NCBI RefSeq assembly: GCF_900114385.1
Contig: NZ_FOSW01000003.1
Location: 459,422-523,421 of the forward strand
Direction of reading: 5' to 3'
Source of the DNA: Geodermatophilus ruber
GTDB taxonomy: Bacteria; Actinomycetota; Actinomycetes; Mycobacteriales; Geodermatophilaceae
DNA length: 64,000 nt
The notes below the pieces were generated by a model, which ran no database searches, was not told the DNA's origin, and saw only the letters and a list, made by a program, of their open reading frames with translations. Positions 1-9,417 of the stretch are shown in pieces. Position 1 is the first letter of the stretch. Every line of letters begins with the position of its first letter. The position numbers and the translations under genes are program-made.

Positions 1-839
1 ACGGCCATCAGGGAGCAGGCCAGGACCGCCGCGGCGCCCCCGGCCGCTATCAGCCGCCAGGGGTGCCAGGTCAGCGACAGGCGGGCCACCACCGCGGAGC
101 CGACCAGCACGGCGAGGCCGTAGACGGCGGTGGCCAGGCCCGCCAGCGACAGGGACGCGCCGCCGGCATGGGCGGCGGTCGGGACCAGGGTGAGGACGCC
201 GACGAGCACGGCCCCCTCCACGAACGCCAGCCCCAGGACCACCAGCGTGGGCCCGGACCGGGCGATCGCCCGCAGCGCCGCCGCGGGCGACGTGCGCGGC
301 CGCCCCACCACCGGCTCCGGCAGGGACCGCAGCACCCCGGAGAGGACCACCGCACCGGCCCCGGTGGCCAGGAAGACCAGCCGCCAGGAGGACAGGTCGG
401 CGACCGATCCGGCAGCCGCGGAGGCGAGCGCCGTCCCGAGCGCCACACCGACCATCAACCGGGCCAGGGCGCGCTGCCTCGTGCCGGCCGGGACGGTGTC
501 GCCCAGATAGATCAGGGCCGAGGGGTAGGCGGCCCCGAAGAAGCCTCCGGCCAGACCGCGGGTGACGGCCAGGACCGCCACCGAGCCGGCCACCGCCGCC
601 GCCATGGAGAGCAGGCCGGCCAGCAGCAGCGTCAACCGCATCGTCCGCACGCGCCCGAACCGGTCGGAGACGACGCCCCAGACCGGCTGGGACAGCCCGT
701 AGGCCAGGAAGTAGGCCCCCGCCGCGCTGACCACCGCCGCCAGGGGTGCGCGGAGATCCGCCGCGATGGCGACCAGCATCGGCGCCATCGCGAACCGGTC
801 CAGCGTGCTCACGAACCCCACCGCGCGCAGCAGCGGCAA
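1..839 (-). CDS. MFS transporter, C-terminus cut by window edge
   Basis: The minus-strand frame that reads through the left edge encodes a hydrophobic protein of about 279 visible residues with the layout of a major facilitator superfamily transporter. The N-terminal segment reads FVSTLDRFAMAPMLVAIA, followed by the MFS loop signature in GVVSDRFGR between helices 2 and 3 and at least seven further membrane segments. The last visible residues are LACSLMAV, so several helices are missing. No ATG or GTG fits the expected N-terminus; a TTG at 839 gives MPLLRAVGFVSTLDRF, which matches the usual start of this family, and a GTG at 821 is the alternative. Substrate is unknown. MFS identity is secure; the start codon is a choice. 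Confidence 0.8.
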   Translation of the reverse strand, partial: MPLLRAVGFVSTLDRFAMAPMLVAIAADLRAPLAAVVSAAGAYFLAYGLSQPVWGVVSDRFGRVRTMRLTLLLAGLLSMAAAVAGSVAVLAVTRGLAGGFFGAAYPSALIYLGDTVPAGTRQRALARLMVGVALGTALASAAAGSVADLSSWRLVFLATGAGAVVLSGVLRSLPEPVVGRPRTSPAAALRAIARSGPTLVVLGLAFVEGAVLVGVLTLVPTAAHAGGASLSLAGLATAVYGLAVLVGSAVVARLSLTWHPWRLIAAGGAAAVLACSLMA

Positions 840-1703
840 CGGTGCGGCCCCGGACCCCTCACCCGCCCGCCACCCGGCGAGGGGACGCTGACGTGTCGAC
901 CTCAGGAGCTCACCCCCTCGGATGCGGAACCCGATCTCGCCTCCCGGACGGGAGGAGGCGAACCCTTCGCGTCCGCGCGCAGGACGGTAGCGGCACCTGC
1001 GCGGCGGCTGTCCAGCCGCGCCCGGCTCCCCCACCGCCGACGCGCCCGTCGCGGGGTGGGCAGCACCCCCGTGTCCCCCGGGCCGAGCAGCGGCCGTTCC
1101 GGCCTGCGGGTCCGGCAGCACGCAGCGCCTGGCCCCCCGCCCGCGGCGGCGCCCGAGGCCCGTGACGTCGGGCCCGCGGGAGAAGAATCCGGGGCCGGCG
1201 ACCGCTTCCCTCGGGCGAACCGCAGTGCACGCGTCCACGTCCCGGGGCACCGGCGGCCGTGCCTCCGGTGGCACCGGATTGTCAGCCCCTCGCTGTAACC
1301 CGCGGCCGCTCACCTGAGCGATGCACCGACAACACGGAGGACCGGATCATGACCGGCGAGACTGTCAGCACCGTCATCGGCAACCTGCTCTTCGCCCACG
1401 ACGAGTTCAGCGATTCCGCAGCGCGGGTCACGGGCGACGCCACTGGCCACGTCGCCTGTGGCCTGGCCCGCCAGCGTGTTCTCCGCAACGGTGGCGGCGC
1501 CAGCGGGGCTACGCGGTCGGGATCGGTGTCGATCAGTGCCCGCTCGCCGCGGTCCCACCTGGTCAGCAGCTCCACGGACGGAGCGGTCCTGGAAGTCCGC
1601 GCGGCATTCATCGGATCCGCCGGGCCCGTCGGTCCGGCTGCCAGAATTCCGCCATGCCGGACGGCACGTCACTGCCCCCGGGGATGACAGGCCCACGGCC
1701 GAG
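840..1703. other. Gene-poor stretch containing a degraded ssb start
   Basis: About 860 bases lie between the minus-strand MFS gene and the plus-strand DUF1345 gene. Reading all frames gives only low-complexity Arg/Pro/Ala-rich translations without recognisable domains. The one interpretable element is the ssb-like segment at 1308-1387, listed separately. From 1388 to 1703 the plus frame that starts at 1349 stays open to 1687 but no longer resembles SSB. Confidence 0.6.
1308..1387 (+). pseudogene. Degenerate copy of the ssb leader and first codons
   Basis: This 80-bp stretch aligns without gaps to 8789-8868, which is the leader and first 13 codons of the intact ssb gene. I count 6 differences. 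The shared part includes the ribosome-binding site CGGAGG and the ATG (1349 here, 8830 there); the encoded starts are MTGETVSTVIGNL and [13 protein letters not shown]. After that the two sequences diverge completely and the OB-fold is not continued. It is either an ssb remnant left by deletion or a leader that was copied and captured an unrelated frame. Five of the six changes fall inside the short coding part, so the leader itself is better conserved than the codons. Confidence 0.75.
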
Positions 1704-2354
1704 ATGAGCGCGGCACCGTCTCCTCTGGCCGACTGGCGGACCAGCCCCGCCGGCGTGCACCTGGTGGTCTCGCTCACCGCCGGCGCCATCGCCGGCGCCC
1801 TCGCGGGACCGTCGCTGGGTGGGGAGACAGCCGGGTTGCTGGCCTGGGTGGTCGCGGCCGCCGTCTTCCTCCTGTGGACATGGGCGTCGATCTGGTCGCT
1901 CGACGCGCGCGACACAGCCTGGTGCGCCGCCCGCGAGGACCCCTCGCGCCCGATCCGGGACGTTGCAATGCTGTCGATCTCGATCGGCGCGCTCGTGACC
2001 GTGGTCGTGGTGATCTTCCGGGTGCACGAGAACCCGCCCGAGCGGACGGCCCTGGCAGTGGCTGCGATCGCCGCCTCGTGGCTCGTCATGAACACGATCT
2101 TCACGCTCCGGTACACGCGGCTGTACTACTCCCAGCCACGCGGAGGCGTCGACTTCAACCAGGACGACGACCCGACCTTCCGGGACTTCGCCTACGTCGC
2201 CTTCACGATCGGGATGACGTTCCAGGTGTCGGACACCACCCTGAGCAAGACCGAGATGCGGGCGACCGTGCTGCGTCAGGGGCTGATGTCCTTCGTCTAC
2301 AACACGGTGATCTTCGCGGTCACGGTCAACATCATCGCCGGCCTCAGCCGGTAG
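1704..2354 (+). CDS. DUF1345 family membrane protein
   Basis: A 216-residue integral membrane protein with about five hydrophobic segments (roughly residues 16-34, 43-65, 88-106, 114-134 and 193-213). The segment DPTFRDFAYVAFTIGMTFQV followed by SDT is the signature of the DUF1345 family, whose members are 210-230 residues long, so the length fits. The function of the family is not known. The frame is open well upstream, but the ATG at 1704 begins MSAAPSPLADW and gives the family's normal length. It stands alone, with a gene-poor stretch before it. Confidence 0.85.
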   Translation: MSAAPSPLADWRTSPAGVHLVVSLTAGAIAGALAGPSLGGETAGLLAWVVAAAVFLLWTWASIWSLDARDTAWCAAREDPSRPIRDVAMLSISIGALVTVVVVIFRVHENPPERTALAVAAIAASWLVMNTIFTLRYTRLYYSQPRGGVDFNQDDDPTFRDFAYVAFTIGMTFQVSDTTLSKTEMRATVLRQGLMSFVYNTVIFAVTVNIIAGLSR

Positions 2355-2738
2355 CGGCCCTGGGCCGCCAGCCTGCCCGCCCGCTGCAACCACCGGCCGC
2401 GAACCGCCGCGATCGTCAGACGGACGCTCGGAACAGCCGGGCGATCTCGCCGTCGACATGGGCCGCGCGTGGGAATGCATCAGCCGTCCGGCTCCGCCTC
2501 CTGGCGGTAGCCGGCGAGGTACACGGCTGCCTCGCGCAGCGCCTTCGTGGGCGCACCGCCGGGGGTCGTGACCACCCCACCGGGCTTGCTCCGCTCGACC
2601 ACCCCACCGGGAGCTGCCCCGTTGCCGGCCGGCGCCGCACCGACGGTGCCGTTCACCACGGTCGCGGCCGAGCGCGCCCGTACCGGAGCCGGGGATCGCT
2701 GGTGGACGTCACTGGGCGGCCGGGGCGGGTCGGCCGGG
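2355..2738. other. Intergenic stretch with a 15-bp direct repeat
   Basis: No convincing gene was found between the DUF1345 gene and the next plus-strand ORF. The sequence GACCACCCCACCGGG occurs twice, at 2570-2584 and 2597-2611. A short minus-strand frame (2480-2656) spans the repeat and ends AVYLAGYRQEAEPDG, but it has no recognisable family or convincing ribosome-binding site, so I do not call it as a gene. Confidence 0.5.
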
Positions 2739-3317
2739 ATGAGTCGGCAGGGGGCTCTAGCGTTCCGGAGCGTGACCGATGGGTTCGACGCGGGGAGCGC
2801 GCCCGGCGCCCGCGCGGAGCTGACGGGCTCCGAGCTGTGGGACCGCACCCAGCGGGCCGGGCAGCAGGTGACTGCGGCGTACGAGCGGATGATCGCCGCC
2901 CCGTCGGAGCGGGCGCGGATCGCCGTGGCGCCGGAGTTCCTGCGACGGGTCCGCCAACTGCTGACGCTGCGGCTCGTAGCGGTGGCCGGGGACCGGCGGC
3001 GCGCCTTTCCGCCGACGGTGCCGCCGTCCGGCAGCGACGGCGTCGCCGCGCTGTGGGCGGAGGTGTTCTGGGCGGCGCGGGCACGGTCTCCGGACGACGA
3101 CTCCGGTGTGCTGGAGGCGACCGACGCGTCGATCCGGGGACTGCTGGCCCTGCAGCCGTCGAACCTGACCGATCCGAGCACGGTGCAGGCCTGGTGGGAG
3201 CGGCTGGCGCTGGTGGAGGAGACCTTCGGCGGACTGGAGATGGAGGCCCAGGTGACGGTGGAGGGGCTGCAGGCCGCCGTCGAGTACGAGCAGCAGACGC
3301 GCCGGGAGACGTACTGA
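2739..3317 (+). CDS. Hypothetical helical protein
   Basis: An open frame of 192 codons from the ATG at 2739, encoding an acidic, mostly helical and soluble protein without signal peptide or membrane segment. The C-terminal two thirds look like real protein: segments such as LWDRTQRAGQQVTAAYERM, LRRVRQLLTLRLVAVAGDRR and WWERLALVEETFGGLEME would form amphipathic helices. I do not recognise a family. The frame is open to 2547, and a GTG at 2772 is another possible start; neither choice has a clear ribosome-binding site. The neighbour downstream is convergent. Confidence 0.55.
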   Translation: MSRQGALAFRSVTDGFDAGSAPGARAELTGSELWDRTQRAGQQVTAAYERMIAAPSERARIAVAPEFLRRVRQLLTLRLVAVAGDRRRAFPPTVPPSGSDGVAALWAEVFWAARARSPDDDSGVLEATDASIRGLLALQPSNLTDPSTVQAWWERLALVEETFGGLEMEAQVTVEGLQAAVEYEQQTRRETY

Positions 3318-3400
3318 CCGGTCCCCGCCCCGGGCGTGCCCCGGTGGGCGAGCAGGAGGGCCGTCGACCGGTCCGATGGGGTCGTGACGGACGTTCCCTG

Positions 3401-3673
3401 TCATGCCACAACGCGTGAGGGAGCGGGCGCCCCCGGCTCGGCCTCGGCCAGGATCCAGCTCGTGCGCCCGTGGAGCGGCGGGGTCTTGGTGCCGTCGGTG
3501 AACCACACGACGACTCCCCCGTGGGCCCGGCAGCGTGAGCGCACGACCCGGACCTGGCTGCCCTGTCTGGTCCTGGTCGGCCGGACCAGGGGCAGACCGA
3601 AGTCCGTGCCGACGACGTCGCTGGTCAGGACCAGCTTCCCGGCGGCAAGGTTGATCGTCGAGACGGTCGTCAT
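3401..3673 (-). CDS. Small conserved protein, paralog of 50359-50778
   Basis: A 90-residue protein whose central 65 residues are nearly identical to the C-terminal part of the protein encoded at 50359-50778. Shared blocks include DVVGTDFGLPLVRPT, QVRVVRS, CRAHGGVVVWFTDGTKTPP and LHGRT. It is beta-rich with several aromatic and basic residues, and has no signal peptide or membrane segment. The start is supported by GGGAGG eight bases before the ATG. Function is unknown. It lies just downstream of, and on the same strand as, the recombination module, with an 80-base gap to the nuclease gene. Unlike its paralog it has no visible LexA box upstream. Confidence 0.75.
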   Translation of the reverse strand: MTTVSTINLAAGKLVLTSDVVGTDFGLPLVRPTRTRQGSQVRVVRSRCRAHGGVVVWFTDGTKTPPLHGRTSWILAEAEPGAPAPSRVVA

Positions 3674-3753
3674 GGGTGCCTCCCGACAGGGGCCGATCGG
3701 ACGACCGGCCCCGGGATTCGTCCCCCGCAGGGGCGGTCGCCGCGGTCATGGGT

Positions 3754-4803
3754 TCAGTCGTGCCCGGTGCCGTTCCGCGTGACCCGGATCGTCTGCGGGC
3801 TGCGGATCCGCCGGGTGGGTACGACCTCACCGAGTTCGGCCAGCCGCTCCACCGCGGCCTCCTTGTCGACCTGCGTACGAAGGCCGCCACCCGACCACTC
3901 GCAGTGCAGGTCCTCCGCCGGACCGGACCGGCCGCGCAACCGCTCCCGTGCGTACTCCTTGTGGCGCCTGGCCTCGTTCTCGGCCGCCCGCCAGGCGTCG
4001 TAGTCGTGCACGGCCTCGACGTAGTCCTGATCGGTGACCGTCAGGCGGGACTGGCGGGAGACGTCGCCCTCGGTCTCCGGGTCGACGGGCGGGCCCCAGC
4101 ACAGGTCCAGGAACGGGCACCAGTCGCACATGGTGTCCACGCCGGGCCCGAACCCGTCGCGGGGGACGGCGTCGACCCCCTCCTCCTCCACGGTGGCGTA
4201 GACGTCGGTGAGCCACAGGATGGCCTCGGCCGTCAGCGCCGGGTCGTGGTCGGCCTCGAAGACGACGTCCTCGCCCGAGTCGCGGGAGAGGTAGCGGAGG
4301 CGCAGTCCGTCGACCTCCTGCCCGGTGCCGGCCGGGAGCCGCCGGTCGCGGACCTGTCCGGTGCGCAGCAGCCAGGCGTAGACGGCGACCTGGAACCAGT
4401 GCTTGGCCGGCACCCCGCGGGTGAGCACCCGCTCGAAGCCGAACCGGGACGTGGTCTTGAGGTCCTCGACGACCGGGGTGTGCCACCAGTCGCAGCGGCC
4501 CCTGACCTGCTCGCCCTTCAGCCCGACCTCGGTCAGCCCGCCGTACTGGCGGCGCAGGGCGCGCAGCACCCCGCGGTGCAGCTCGGTGCCGAGGAACGCC
4601 TGCAGCCCCGTGCGGGTGTTGGTGGGCCGGCGCCGGGCGACCCGGTAGGCCGCCCGGCGTCGGCATTCGCCGAGCTCGGAGGCGCCGATCATCCGCTGGC
4701 GGGAACGGGCCCGGCGGCGGTCGAGGTCGCGGACCGCCGCAGCCAGGCTGGGCGCGGCCCGCCGCTCGGCGGCGCTGGGGCGAGCGGGCAGGACTGCGGT
4801 CAC
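3754..4803 (-). CDS. Cas4/AddB-like Fe-S PD-(D/E)XK nuclease
   Basis: A 349-residue protein of the RecB-nuclease superfamily. In order I see an N-terminal GASELGECRR segment (first Cys near residue 45), GTELHRGV near 70, the catalytic core RGRCDWW near 100 and VEDLKTTSR near 110 (the D...ExK-type motif), and a late cysteine cluster MCDWCPFLDLC near 245. One early Cys plus three late Cys spaced CxxCx5C is the 4Fe-4S arrangement of Cas4 and AddB nucleases. The expected role is exonuclease processing of DNA ends for recombination. The GTG start at 4803 overlaps the stop of the ATPase gene by four bases, so the two are translationally coupled. No cas1/cas2 or repeat array is near, so this is a phage-type or repair nuclease rather than a CRISPR Cas4. 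Confidence 0.85.
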   Translation of the reverse strand: MTAVLPARPSAAERRAAPSLAAAVRDLDRRRARSRQRMIGASELGECRRRAAYRVARRRPTNTRTGLQAFLGTELHRGVLRALRRQYGGLTEVGLKGEQVRGRCDWWHTPVVEDLKTTSRFGFERVLTRGVPAKHWFQVAVYAWLLRTGQVRDRRLPAGTGQEVDGLRLRYLSRDSGEDVVFEADHDPALTAEAILWLTDVYATVEEEGVDAVPRDGFGPGVDTMCDWCPFLDLCWGPPVDPETEGDVSRQSRLTVTDQDYVEAVHDYDAWRAAENEARRHKEYARERLRGRSGPAEDLHCEWSGGGLRTQVDKEAAVERLAELGEVVPTRRIRSPQTIRVTRNGTGHD

Positions 4804-6245
4804 GCGACGATCTCCTGCTGCCCCGCCAGACCGGCCCGCTGGGTGGCGATCACCTCGCGGACGAGCGCGGTCAGCCGCTTGGTCGCCACGTGCTCGACCG
4901 GCCGGCCGAACCGCTCGGCGATCTGCTCGCCGGTCACACCGAGGGTCTCCAGGCTGGCGAGCACGCCTCGGCGGGCTGCGGTGAGCCGGCGTTCCCGCGG
5001 GTCGTCCGGGGTCGGCGAGGCCTCCAGCAGCGGGTTCGCCGGCGTGGGCGCCCCCTCGGTGGCCGGAGCAGCAGCCGCGGCGGCGGCCCGGGCGGCCTCG
5101 ACCACCGCGGCGGGCGTCGTGGGAGCGGGCGGAGTGGCCGGGGCCTTGCGGCGACCGGCGGGGTGCGCCTCCAGGCCCGCCTCGAGGAATTCCTCGTGCC
5201 GGGCCCGGACCAGCTCCGCGACGGTGTACGAGCCGCCGGGGGTCGGGACGTCGACCTGCAGCAGCGCGCCGCGGTTGGCCTCGTCCCAGATCTCGCGCAG
5301 GTCGTCGTCGTTCTCGGCGTCCTGGATCCGGGCGGCCAGCTCGGCGACGTCCGGCTCGCTCCGCCGGCTCGCCCGGCCGGCGCGGGCCTCCTCCGCCCGC
5401 TCGTGCTCGAGCAGCCCGCCGCCGTGGAAGGGGACGAGATCCCGGACGTGCGCGGTGCCCGGGTCGCACTTCAGGGCGTCGAAGACCAGCCACTCCAGCA
5501 GCCGGCCGTTGGCCGCCCGGTCGGTGACCTCCTTGGCCGGGTCGTCGTTCGGCTTGATGCCCACGTGCACGCTGCGTGCGCCGACGATCAGCGGTCGGCG
5601 CCCGCGGCGCAGTCGCACCCACACCGTCGCCGCGTAGGGGAACTCCCGGTGGGTCTGCACCGACCAGGTCTTCTGCCCCTCGATCGGGCGACCGTTGGCG
5701 TCGACCTCGGTCACCTCCTTGCCGCGCGCGGTGACGACGACGATGCCGGGGAAGGTGAGCAGCTCGGTCTGCAGCTTGCGCCAGCGGGCGCCGGCGTCGT
5801 TCCACAGGTTCTGGCTGATGACGATCTCGGCGTTGGGGTCGCGCTTGAGCAGTTCGCGGTTGCGGGCCGACGTCGCCGCCCGCGCGCTGGCCCAGTCCTT
5901 CAGCCCGTCCCAGATCGCCGAGCCGGTGTCGATGCCGAGCACCACCGGCGGCTCGCCGGCGTCGGCCGCGCGGCGCGCCTCGGCCTTGACCGCCTGGACG
6001 GCGCCCAGCACCTGGGCGTAGGAGCCGTCATGCTCGATCAGCTGGTAGTTCGCGCCGGGGATGGCGCCGTACTCGTCGCCGGCGCCCTCGTTGAGGTCGA
6101 TCCAGTACAGGGCGCCGATCCGGTCGCTGGTGCTGAACTGGGCCAGTGCCCAGCTCTTGCCCGCCTTCTCCTCGCCCTCGAGGAGGATGCACGGCCACGG
6201 GACGCGACCGGTGGGCTTGCGGGTCTTGAGGCCAGCCATGGCCAT
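4800..6245 (-). CDS. RecA-like ATPase of phage recombination (Sak4-like)
   Basis: A 481-residue protein. Its N-terminal half is a P-loop domain: LEGEEKAGKSWALAQF near residues 22-37 carries the Walker A GxxxxGKS, and PVVLGIDTGSAIWDGL near 100 is a Walker B-like strand ending in Asp. The pattern resembles single-domain RecA-like ATPases of actinobacteriophages, often annotated as AAA ATPase or Sak4, which load or anneal single-stranded DNA. The C-terminal third has an Ala/Pro-rich linker and a basic helical tail. ATG at 6245 is preceded by AAGGAG at ideal distance. Downstream it overlaps the Cas4-like nuclease; upstream lies recD2 on the same strand. The ATPase fold is secure; the Sak4 assignment is inferred from sequence style and context. 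Confidence 0.7.
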   Translation of the reverse strand: MAMAGLKTRKPTGRVPWPCILLEGEEKAGKSWALAQFSTSDRIGALYWIDLNEGAGDEYGAIPGANYQLIEHDGSYAQVLGAVQAVKAEARRAADAGEPPVVLGIDTGSAIWDGLKDWASARAATSARNRELLKRDPNAEIVISQNLWNDAGARWRKLQTELLTFPGIVVVTARGKEVTEVDANGRPIEGQKTWSVQTHREFPYAATVWVRLRRGRRPLIVGARSVHVGIKPNDDPAKEVTDRAANGRLLEWLVFDALKCDPGTAHVRDLVPFHGGGLLEHERAEEARAGRASRRSEPDVAELAARIQDAENDDDLREIWDEANRGALLQVDVPTPGGSYTVAELVRARHEEFLEAGLEAHPAGRRKAPATPPAPTTPAAVVEAARAAAAAAAPATEGAPTPANPLLEASPTPDDPRERRLTAARRGVLASLETLGVTGEQIAERFGRPVEHVATKRLTALVREVIATQRAGLAGQQEIVA

Positions 6246-6357
6246 GATGTGCTCCTTGCCGACATGGGGAAGATGTCGACCCGAAAGCTACGACCGGGCT
6301 CTGACAGAAACGGGCGTCCGGCACAAGCACATCCGCCAGCCGTCGTGAAACTGCAGG

Positions 6358-8625
6358 TCAGGCAGCCGACTCGGCGCGTCGACGTTCGCTCTCGGCGGAA
6401 CCGGCCGAGCACCACGGCCGGCTGCGGAGGCGGTGGGCGAGGGAGGTGTGCCGGCGTCCGGAGCCGGTGGCGCGCACGGCCTGGGTGAGAGCCCTCGACG
6501 AGCCGACGAGGACGACGAGCTGCTTGGCGCGGGTCACGGCGGTGTAGAGCAGGTTGCGCTGCAGCATCATCCAGGCGCTGGTGGTGAGCGGGATGACGAC
6601 GCAGGGGTACTCGCTGCCCTGGGAGCGGTGGACCGTGACGGCGTAGGCGTGCACCAGCTCGTCGAGCTCAGCGAAGTCGTAGTCGATGGTCTCGTCCTCG
6701 TCGGTGACGACGGTGAGGCTCTGCTCGACACCGTCGATGGCGGTGACGACGCCCTGCGTGCCGTTGAAGACCCCGTTCGCGCCCTTGTCGTAGTCGTTGC
6801 GGATCTGGCTGACCTTGTCCCCGACGCGGAACACCCGCCCGCCGAATCGCTTCTCGGCGCGGTCGGACCGGGCCGGGGTGAGCGCCTCCTGCAGCAGCTC
6901 GTTCAGCGCGGCGGCGCCGGCCGGCCCGCGGTGCACCGGGGTCAGCACCTGCACGTCGCGGCGGGGGTCGAGGCCGAAGCGGGCCGGGATCCGGCGCACC
7001 ACCACGTCGACGGTGAGCCGGGCGGCCTCCTCGGCATCGTCGGTGCTGAACAGGAAGAAGTCGTCGAGACCGCGGACCTGGGGCGGGCTCCCGGCGTTGA
7101 TCCGGTGGGCGTTGGTCACCACCCCCGACCGGCTGGCCTGCCGGAAGACCTGCGCCAGGCGCACGTGCGGGATGGGGCTGCCCTCGGCGAGGAGGTCGCG
7201 CAGCACCTCCCCCGCGCCGACCGAGGGCAGCTGGTCGACGTCACCGACCAGCAGCAGGTGCGCCCCCGGCGGGACGGCCCGCACCAGCTTGTTGGCCAGC
7301 AGCAGGTCCAGCATCGAGGACTCGTCGACCACGACCAGGTCGGCCGGCAACGGCCGCTCCGTGTCGAACGCGGCGTCGCCACCGGGCCGCAGCTCCAGCA
7401 GCCGGTGCACGGTCACCGCCTCGACGCCGGTCAGCTCGGTCAGCCGCTTCGCCGCCCGGCCGGTGGGGGCCGCCAGCACGACCCGCGCGCCCTTGGCCGC
7501 CGCGAGCGTGACGATCGAGCGCACCGTGAAGCTCTTGCCGCAGCCGGGACCACCGGTGAGGACGGCGACCTTCTCGGTCAGCGCCAGGCGCACCGCCTCC
7601 TGCTGGCCGGGCGCCAGCTCCACGCCGGTGCGCCGATGCAGCCAGGCCAGCGCGGCGTCCCAGTCCACACGGGCGAAGGCCGGCATCCGGTCGACGTCGG
7701 CGGTCGCCAGCCTCCTCAGCCCCGCGGCCAGGGAGACCTCCGCCCGGTGGAAGGGGACGAGGTAGTACCCCACCGTCGGGGGCTCCTCGTCCGCACCGGG
7801 AAGCTCCTCGCGGATCACGCCTTGCTCGGCGACGAGCAGGACCAGGCAGTGACCCACCAGACTCGCCGGGACCTGCAGGATCTCGACCGCCCGGGCGACC
7901 AGATCGGTCTCCGGGAGGAAGCAGTGCCCCTGCCCGGTCGCCTCGGAGAGCACGAACTGCAGCCCCGCCTCGACCCGCTCCGTGCTGTCGTGCGGGATCC
8001 CGACCGCGGCGGCGATCGCGTCGGCGGTCTTGAACCCGATGCCCCACACCTCGGCGGCCAGGCGGTAGGGCTCGGCGCGGACGACGCCGATCGAGGCGTC
8101 GCCGTACTGGCGGTAGATGCGCACGGCCAGCGAGGTCGACACGCCCACCCCCTGCAGGAAGACCATCACCTCCTTGATGGCCCTCTGCTCCTCCCAGGCC
8201 GCAGTGATCAGCCGGCTGCGTTTCGGGCCCAGATTCGGCACCTCGATCAACCGTCCCGGTTCTTCCTCGATCACCCGCAGCGCGTCTGTCCCGAAGTGGT
8301 CCACGATCCGCTCGGCCAGCCGCGGGCCGATCCCCTTGACCAACCCCGAGCCCAGGTAGCGGCGGATGCCCTGCACCGTGGCCGGCAGCACGGTGGTGTA
8401 GTCCTCGACCTGGAACTGCCTGCCGTACTGGGGGTGTGCTCCCCACCGTCCCCGCAGCCGCAGCGTCTCCCCCGGTTGCGCGCCCAGCAGCGACCCCACG
8501 ACGGTGACCAGGTCACCGCCCCGCCCCGTCTCCACCCGGGCCACGGTGTAGCCGGTCTGGGCGTTGGCGAACGTGATCCGCTCCAGCGTCGCCTCCAGAA
8601 CCGCCCCGGTCTGCCCCTCTCGCAC
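6358..8625 (-). CDS. recD2: RecD2 family superfamily-1 DNA helicase
   Basis: A 755-residue ATP-dependent 5'-3' DNA helicase of the RecD2 (RecD-like) family. It has an N-terminal OB-like region, helix-hairpin-helix segments around residue 95 ([13 protein letters not shown]), Walker A GGPGCGKS near residue 357, Walker B VVVDESSM near 430, [15 protein letters not shown] (motif III), and the UvrD-like C-terminal motif [11 protein letters not shown] near 665, then YTAVTRAK. RecD2 proteins work without RecBC in repair. I chose the GTG at 8625 because GAGGGAGGG precedes it; a GTG at 8685 would add 20 residues. It is divergent from ssb across about 200 bp and heads the minus-strand recombination genes. 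Confidence 0.9.
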   Translation of the reverse strand: MREGQTGAVLEATLERITFANAQTGYTVARVETGRGGDLVTVVGSLLGAQPGETLRLRGRWGAHPQYGRQFQVEDYTTVLPATVQGIRRYLGSGLVKGIGPRLAERIVDHFGTDALRVIEEEPGRLIEVPNLGPKRSRLITAAWEEQRAIKEVMVFLQGVGVSTSLAVRIYRQYGDASIGVVRAEPYRLAAEVWGIGFKTADAIAAAVGIPHDSTERVEAGLQFVLSEATGQGHCFLPETDLVARAVEILQVPASLVGHCLVLLVAEQGVIREELPGADEEPPTVGYYLVPFHRAEVSLAAGLRRLATADVDRMPAFARVDWDAALAWLHRRTGVELAPGQQEAVRLALTEKVAVLTGGPGCGKSFTVRSIVTLAAAKGARVVLAAPTGRAAKRLTELTGVEAVTVHRLLELRPGGDAAFDTERPLPADLVVVDESSMLDLLLANKLVRAVPPGAHLLLVGDVDQLPSVGAGEVLRDLLAEGSPIPHVRLAQVFRQASRSGVVTNAHRINAGSPPQVRGLDDFFLFSTDDAEEAARLTVDVVVRRIPARFGLDPRRDVQVLTPVHRGPAGAAALNELLQEALTPARSDRAEKRFGGRVFRVGDKVSQIRNDYDKGANGVFNGTQGVVTAIDGVEQSLTVVTDEDETIDYDFAELDELVHAYAVTVHRSQGSEYPCVVIPLTTSAWMMLQRNLLYTAVTRAKQLVVLVGSSRALTQAVRATGSGRRHTSLAHRLRSRPWCSAGSAESERRRAESAA

Positions 8626-8829
8626 CCGCCCTCCCTCGCTGACGCAGTCGGTCCGACGACCGATCATCACACCGTCCGGGGACACCCTGCGGCCCTCAGC
8701 TGTTGGCCCTGGGCAGGGACCGGACGGTCTCCTGCTCCGACCGGGCGACGAGCCCGGAACTGTCAGCAGGTCTCCCTAGCCTCCAGTTGCTCACCCGAGC
8801 GATGCACCGACAACACGGAGGACCGGATC

Positions 8830-9318
8830 ATGGCCGGCGACACAGTCATCACCCTCATCGGCAACCTGACCAGCGACCCCGAGCTCCGCTGGACACCCTC
8901 GGGCGCGGCGGTCGCCAGCTTCACCATCGCGTCCACCCCGCGCACCCTGGACCGCCAGACCCAGGAATGGAAGGACGGCGAGGCGCTCTTCCTGCGCTGC
9001 AGCGTGTGGCGGGAGGCAGCGGAGAACGTCGCGGAGTCGCTGACCCGAGGCTCACGGGTGATGGCACAGGGCCGCCTCAAGCAGCGCTCCTTCGAGACGA
9101 AGGAGGGCGAGAAGCGCACCGTCATCGAGTTGGAGGTCGACGAGATCGGCCCATCGCTCCGCTACGCGACGGCGACTGTCTCCAAGGCCGCCCGTTCCGG
9201 ACATGGTTCCGGCGGCGGGATCGGTGCTGGAGACGGCGGCGCTGGGACCGGGCGGGGCAGCTCCCCCGATCCCTGGGCGACGCCGGTCGGTGGCGCCAGC
9301 GAGGAGCCGCCCTTCTGA
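8830..9318 (+). CDS. ssb: Single-stranded DNA-binding protein
   Basis: A 162-residue SSB. Residues 1-110 form the OB-fold ([56 protein letters not shown]), followed by a Gly-rich linker and the tail ASEEPPF, a variant of the acidic partner-binding tip of SSB. A CGGAGG site precedes the ATG. It is not next to rpsF or rpsR, so it is probably a second, specialised SSB. It diverges from recD2 and therefore belongs to the recombination module. Its leader and first codons occur again as a degraded copy at 1308-1387. Confidence 0.93.
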   Translation: MAGDTVITLIGNLTSDPELRWTPSGAAVASFTIASTPRTLDRQTQEWKDGEALFLRCSVWREAAENVAESLTRGSRVMAQGRLKQRSFETKEGEKRTVIELEVDEIGPSLRYATATVSKAARSGHGSGGGIGAGDGGAGTGRGSSPDPWATPVGGASEEPPF

Positions 9319-9357
9319 GCTCCACCACCGCGCACGCAGCACCCCCGTGAGAGAGGA

Positions 9358-9395
9358 GGGTCCGCCGACACGCTCACCGCCGTGTCGGCGGACCC
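9358..9395. terminator. Bidirectional hairpin between ssb and frdD
   Basis: GGGTCCGCCGACAC at 9358-9371 pairs perfectly with GTGTCGGCGGACCC at 9382-9395 around a 10-base loop. It sits in the gap between convergent ssb and frdD. There is no T-tract, as is usual for GC-rich actinobacterial terminators. Confidence 0.8.
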
Positions 9396-9417
9396 GTCCG
9401 GCCGCACCCACCCCTCA

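Noticed and set aside
2480..2656. Short minus-strand frame ending AVYLAGYRQEAEPDG
   Set aside because: The end looks protein-like, but there is no ribosome-binding site or family, and it covers the direct repeat.
3754..4803. CRISPR-associated Cas4
   Set aside because: No cas1, cas2 or repeat array in the window; neighbours are recombination genes.
6433..9318. A 961-codon plus-strand open frame across recD2 and into ssb
   Set aside because: Only the last 162 codons (ssb) are real; the rest is antisense to recD2 and is an artefact of high GC content, without domains.
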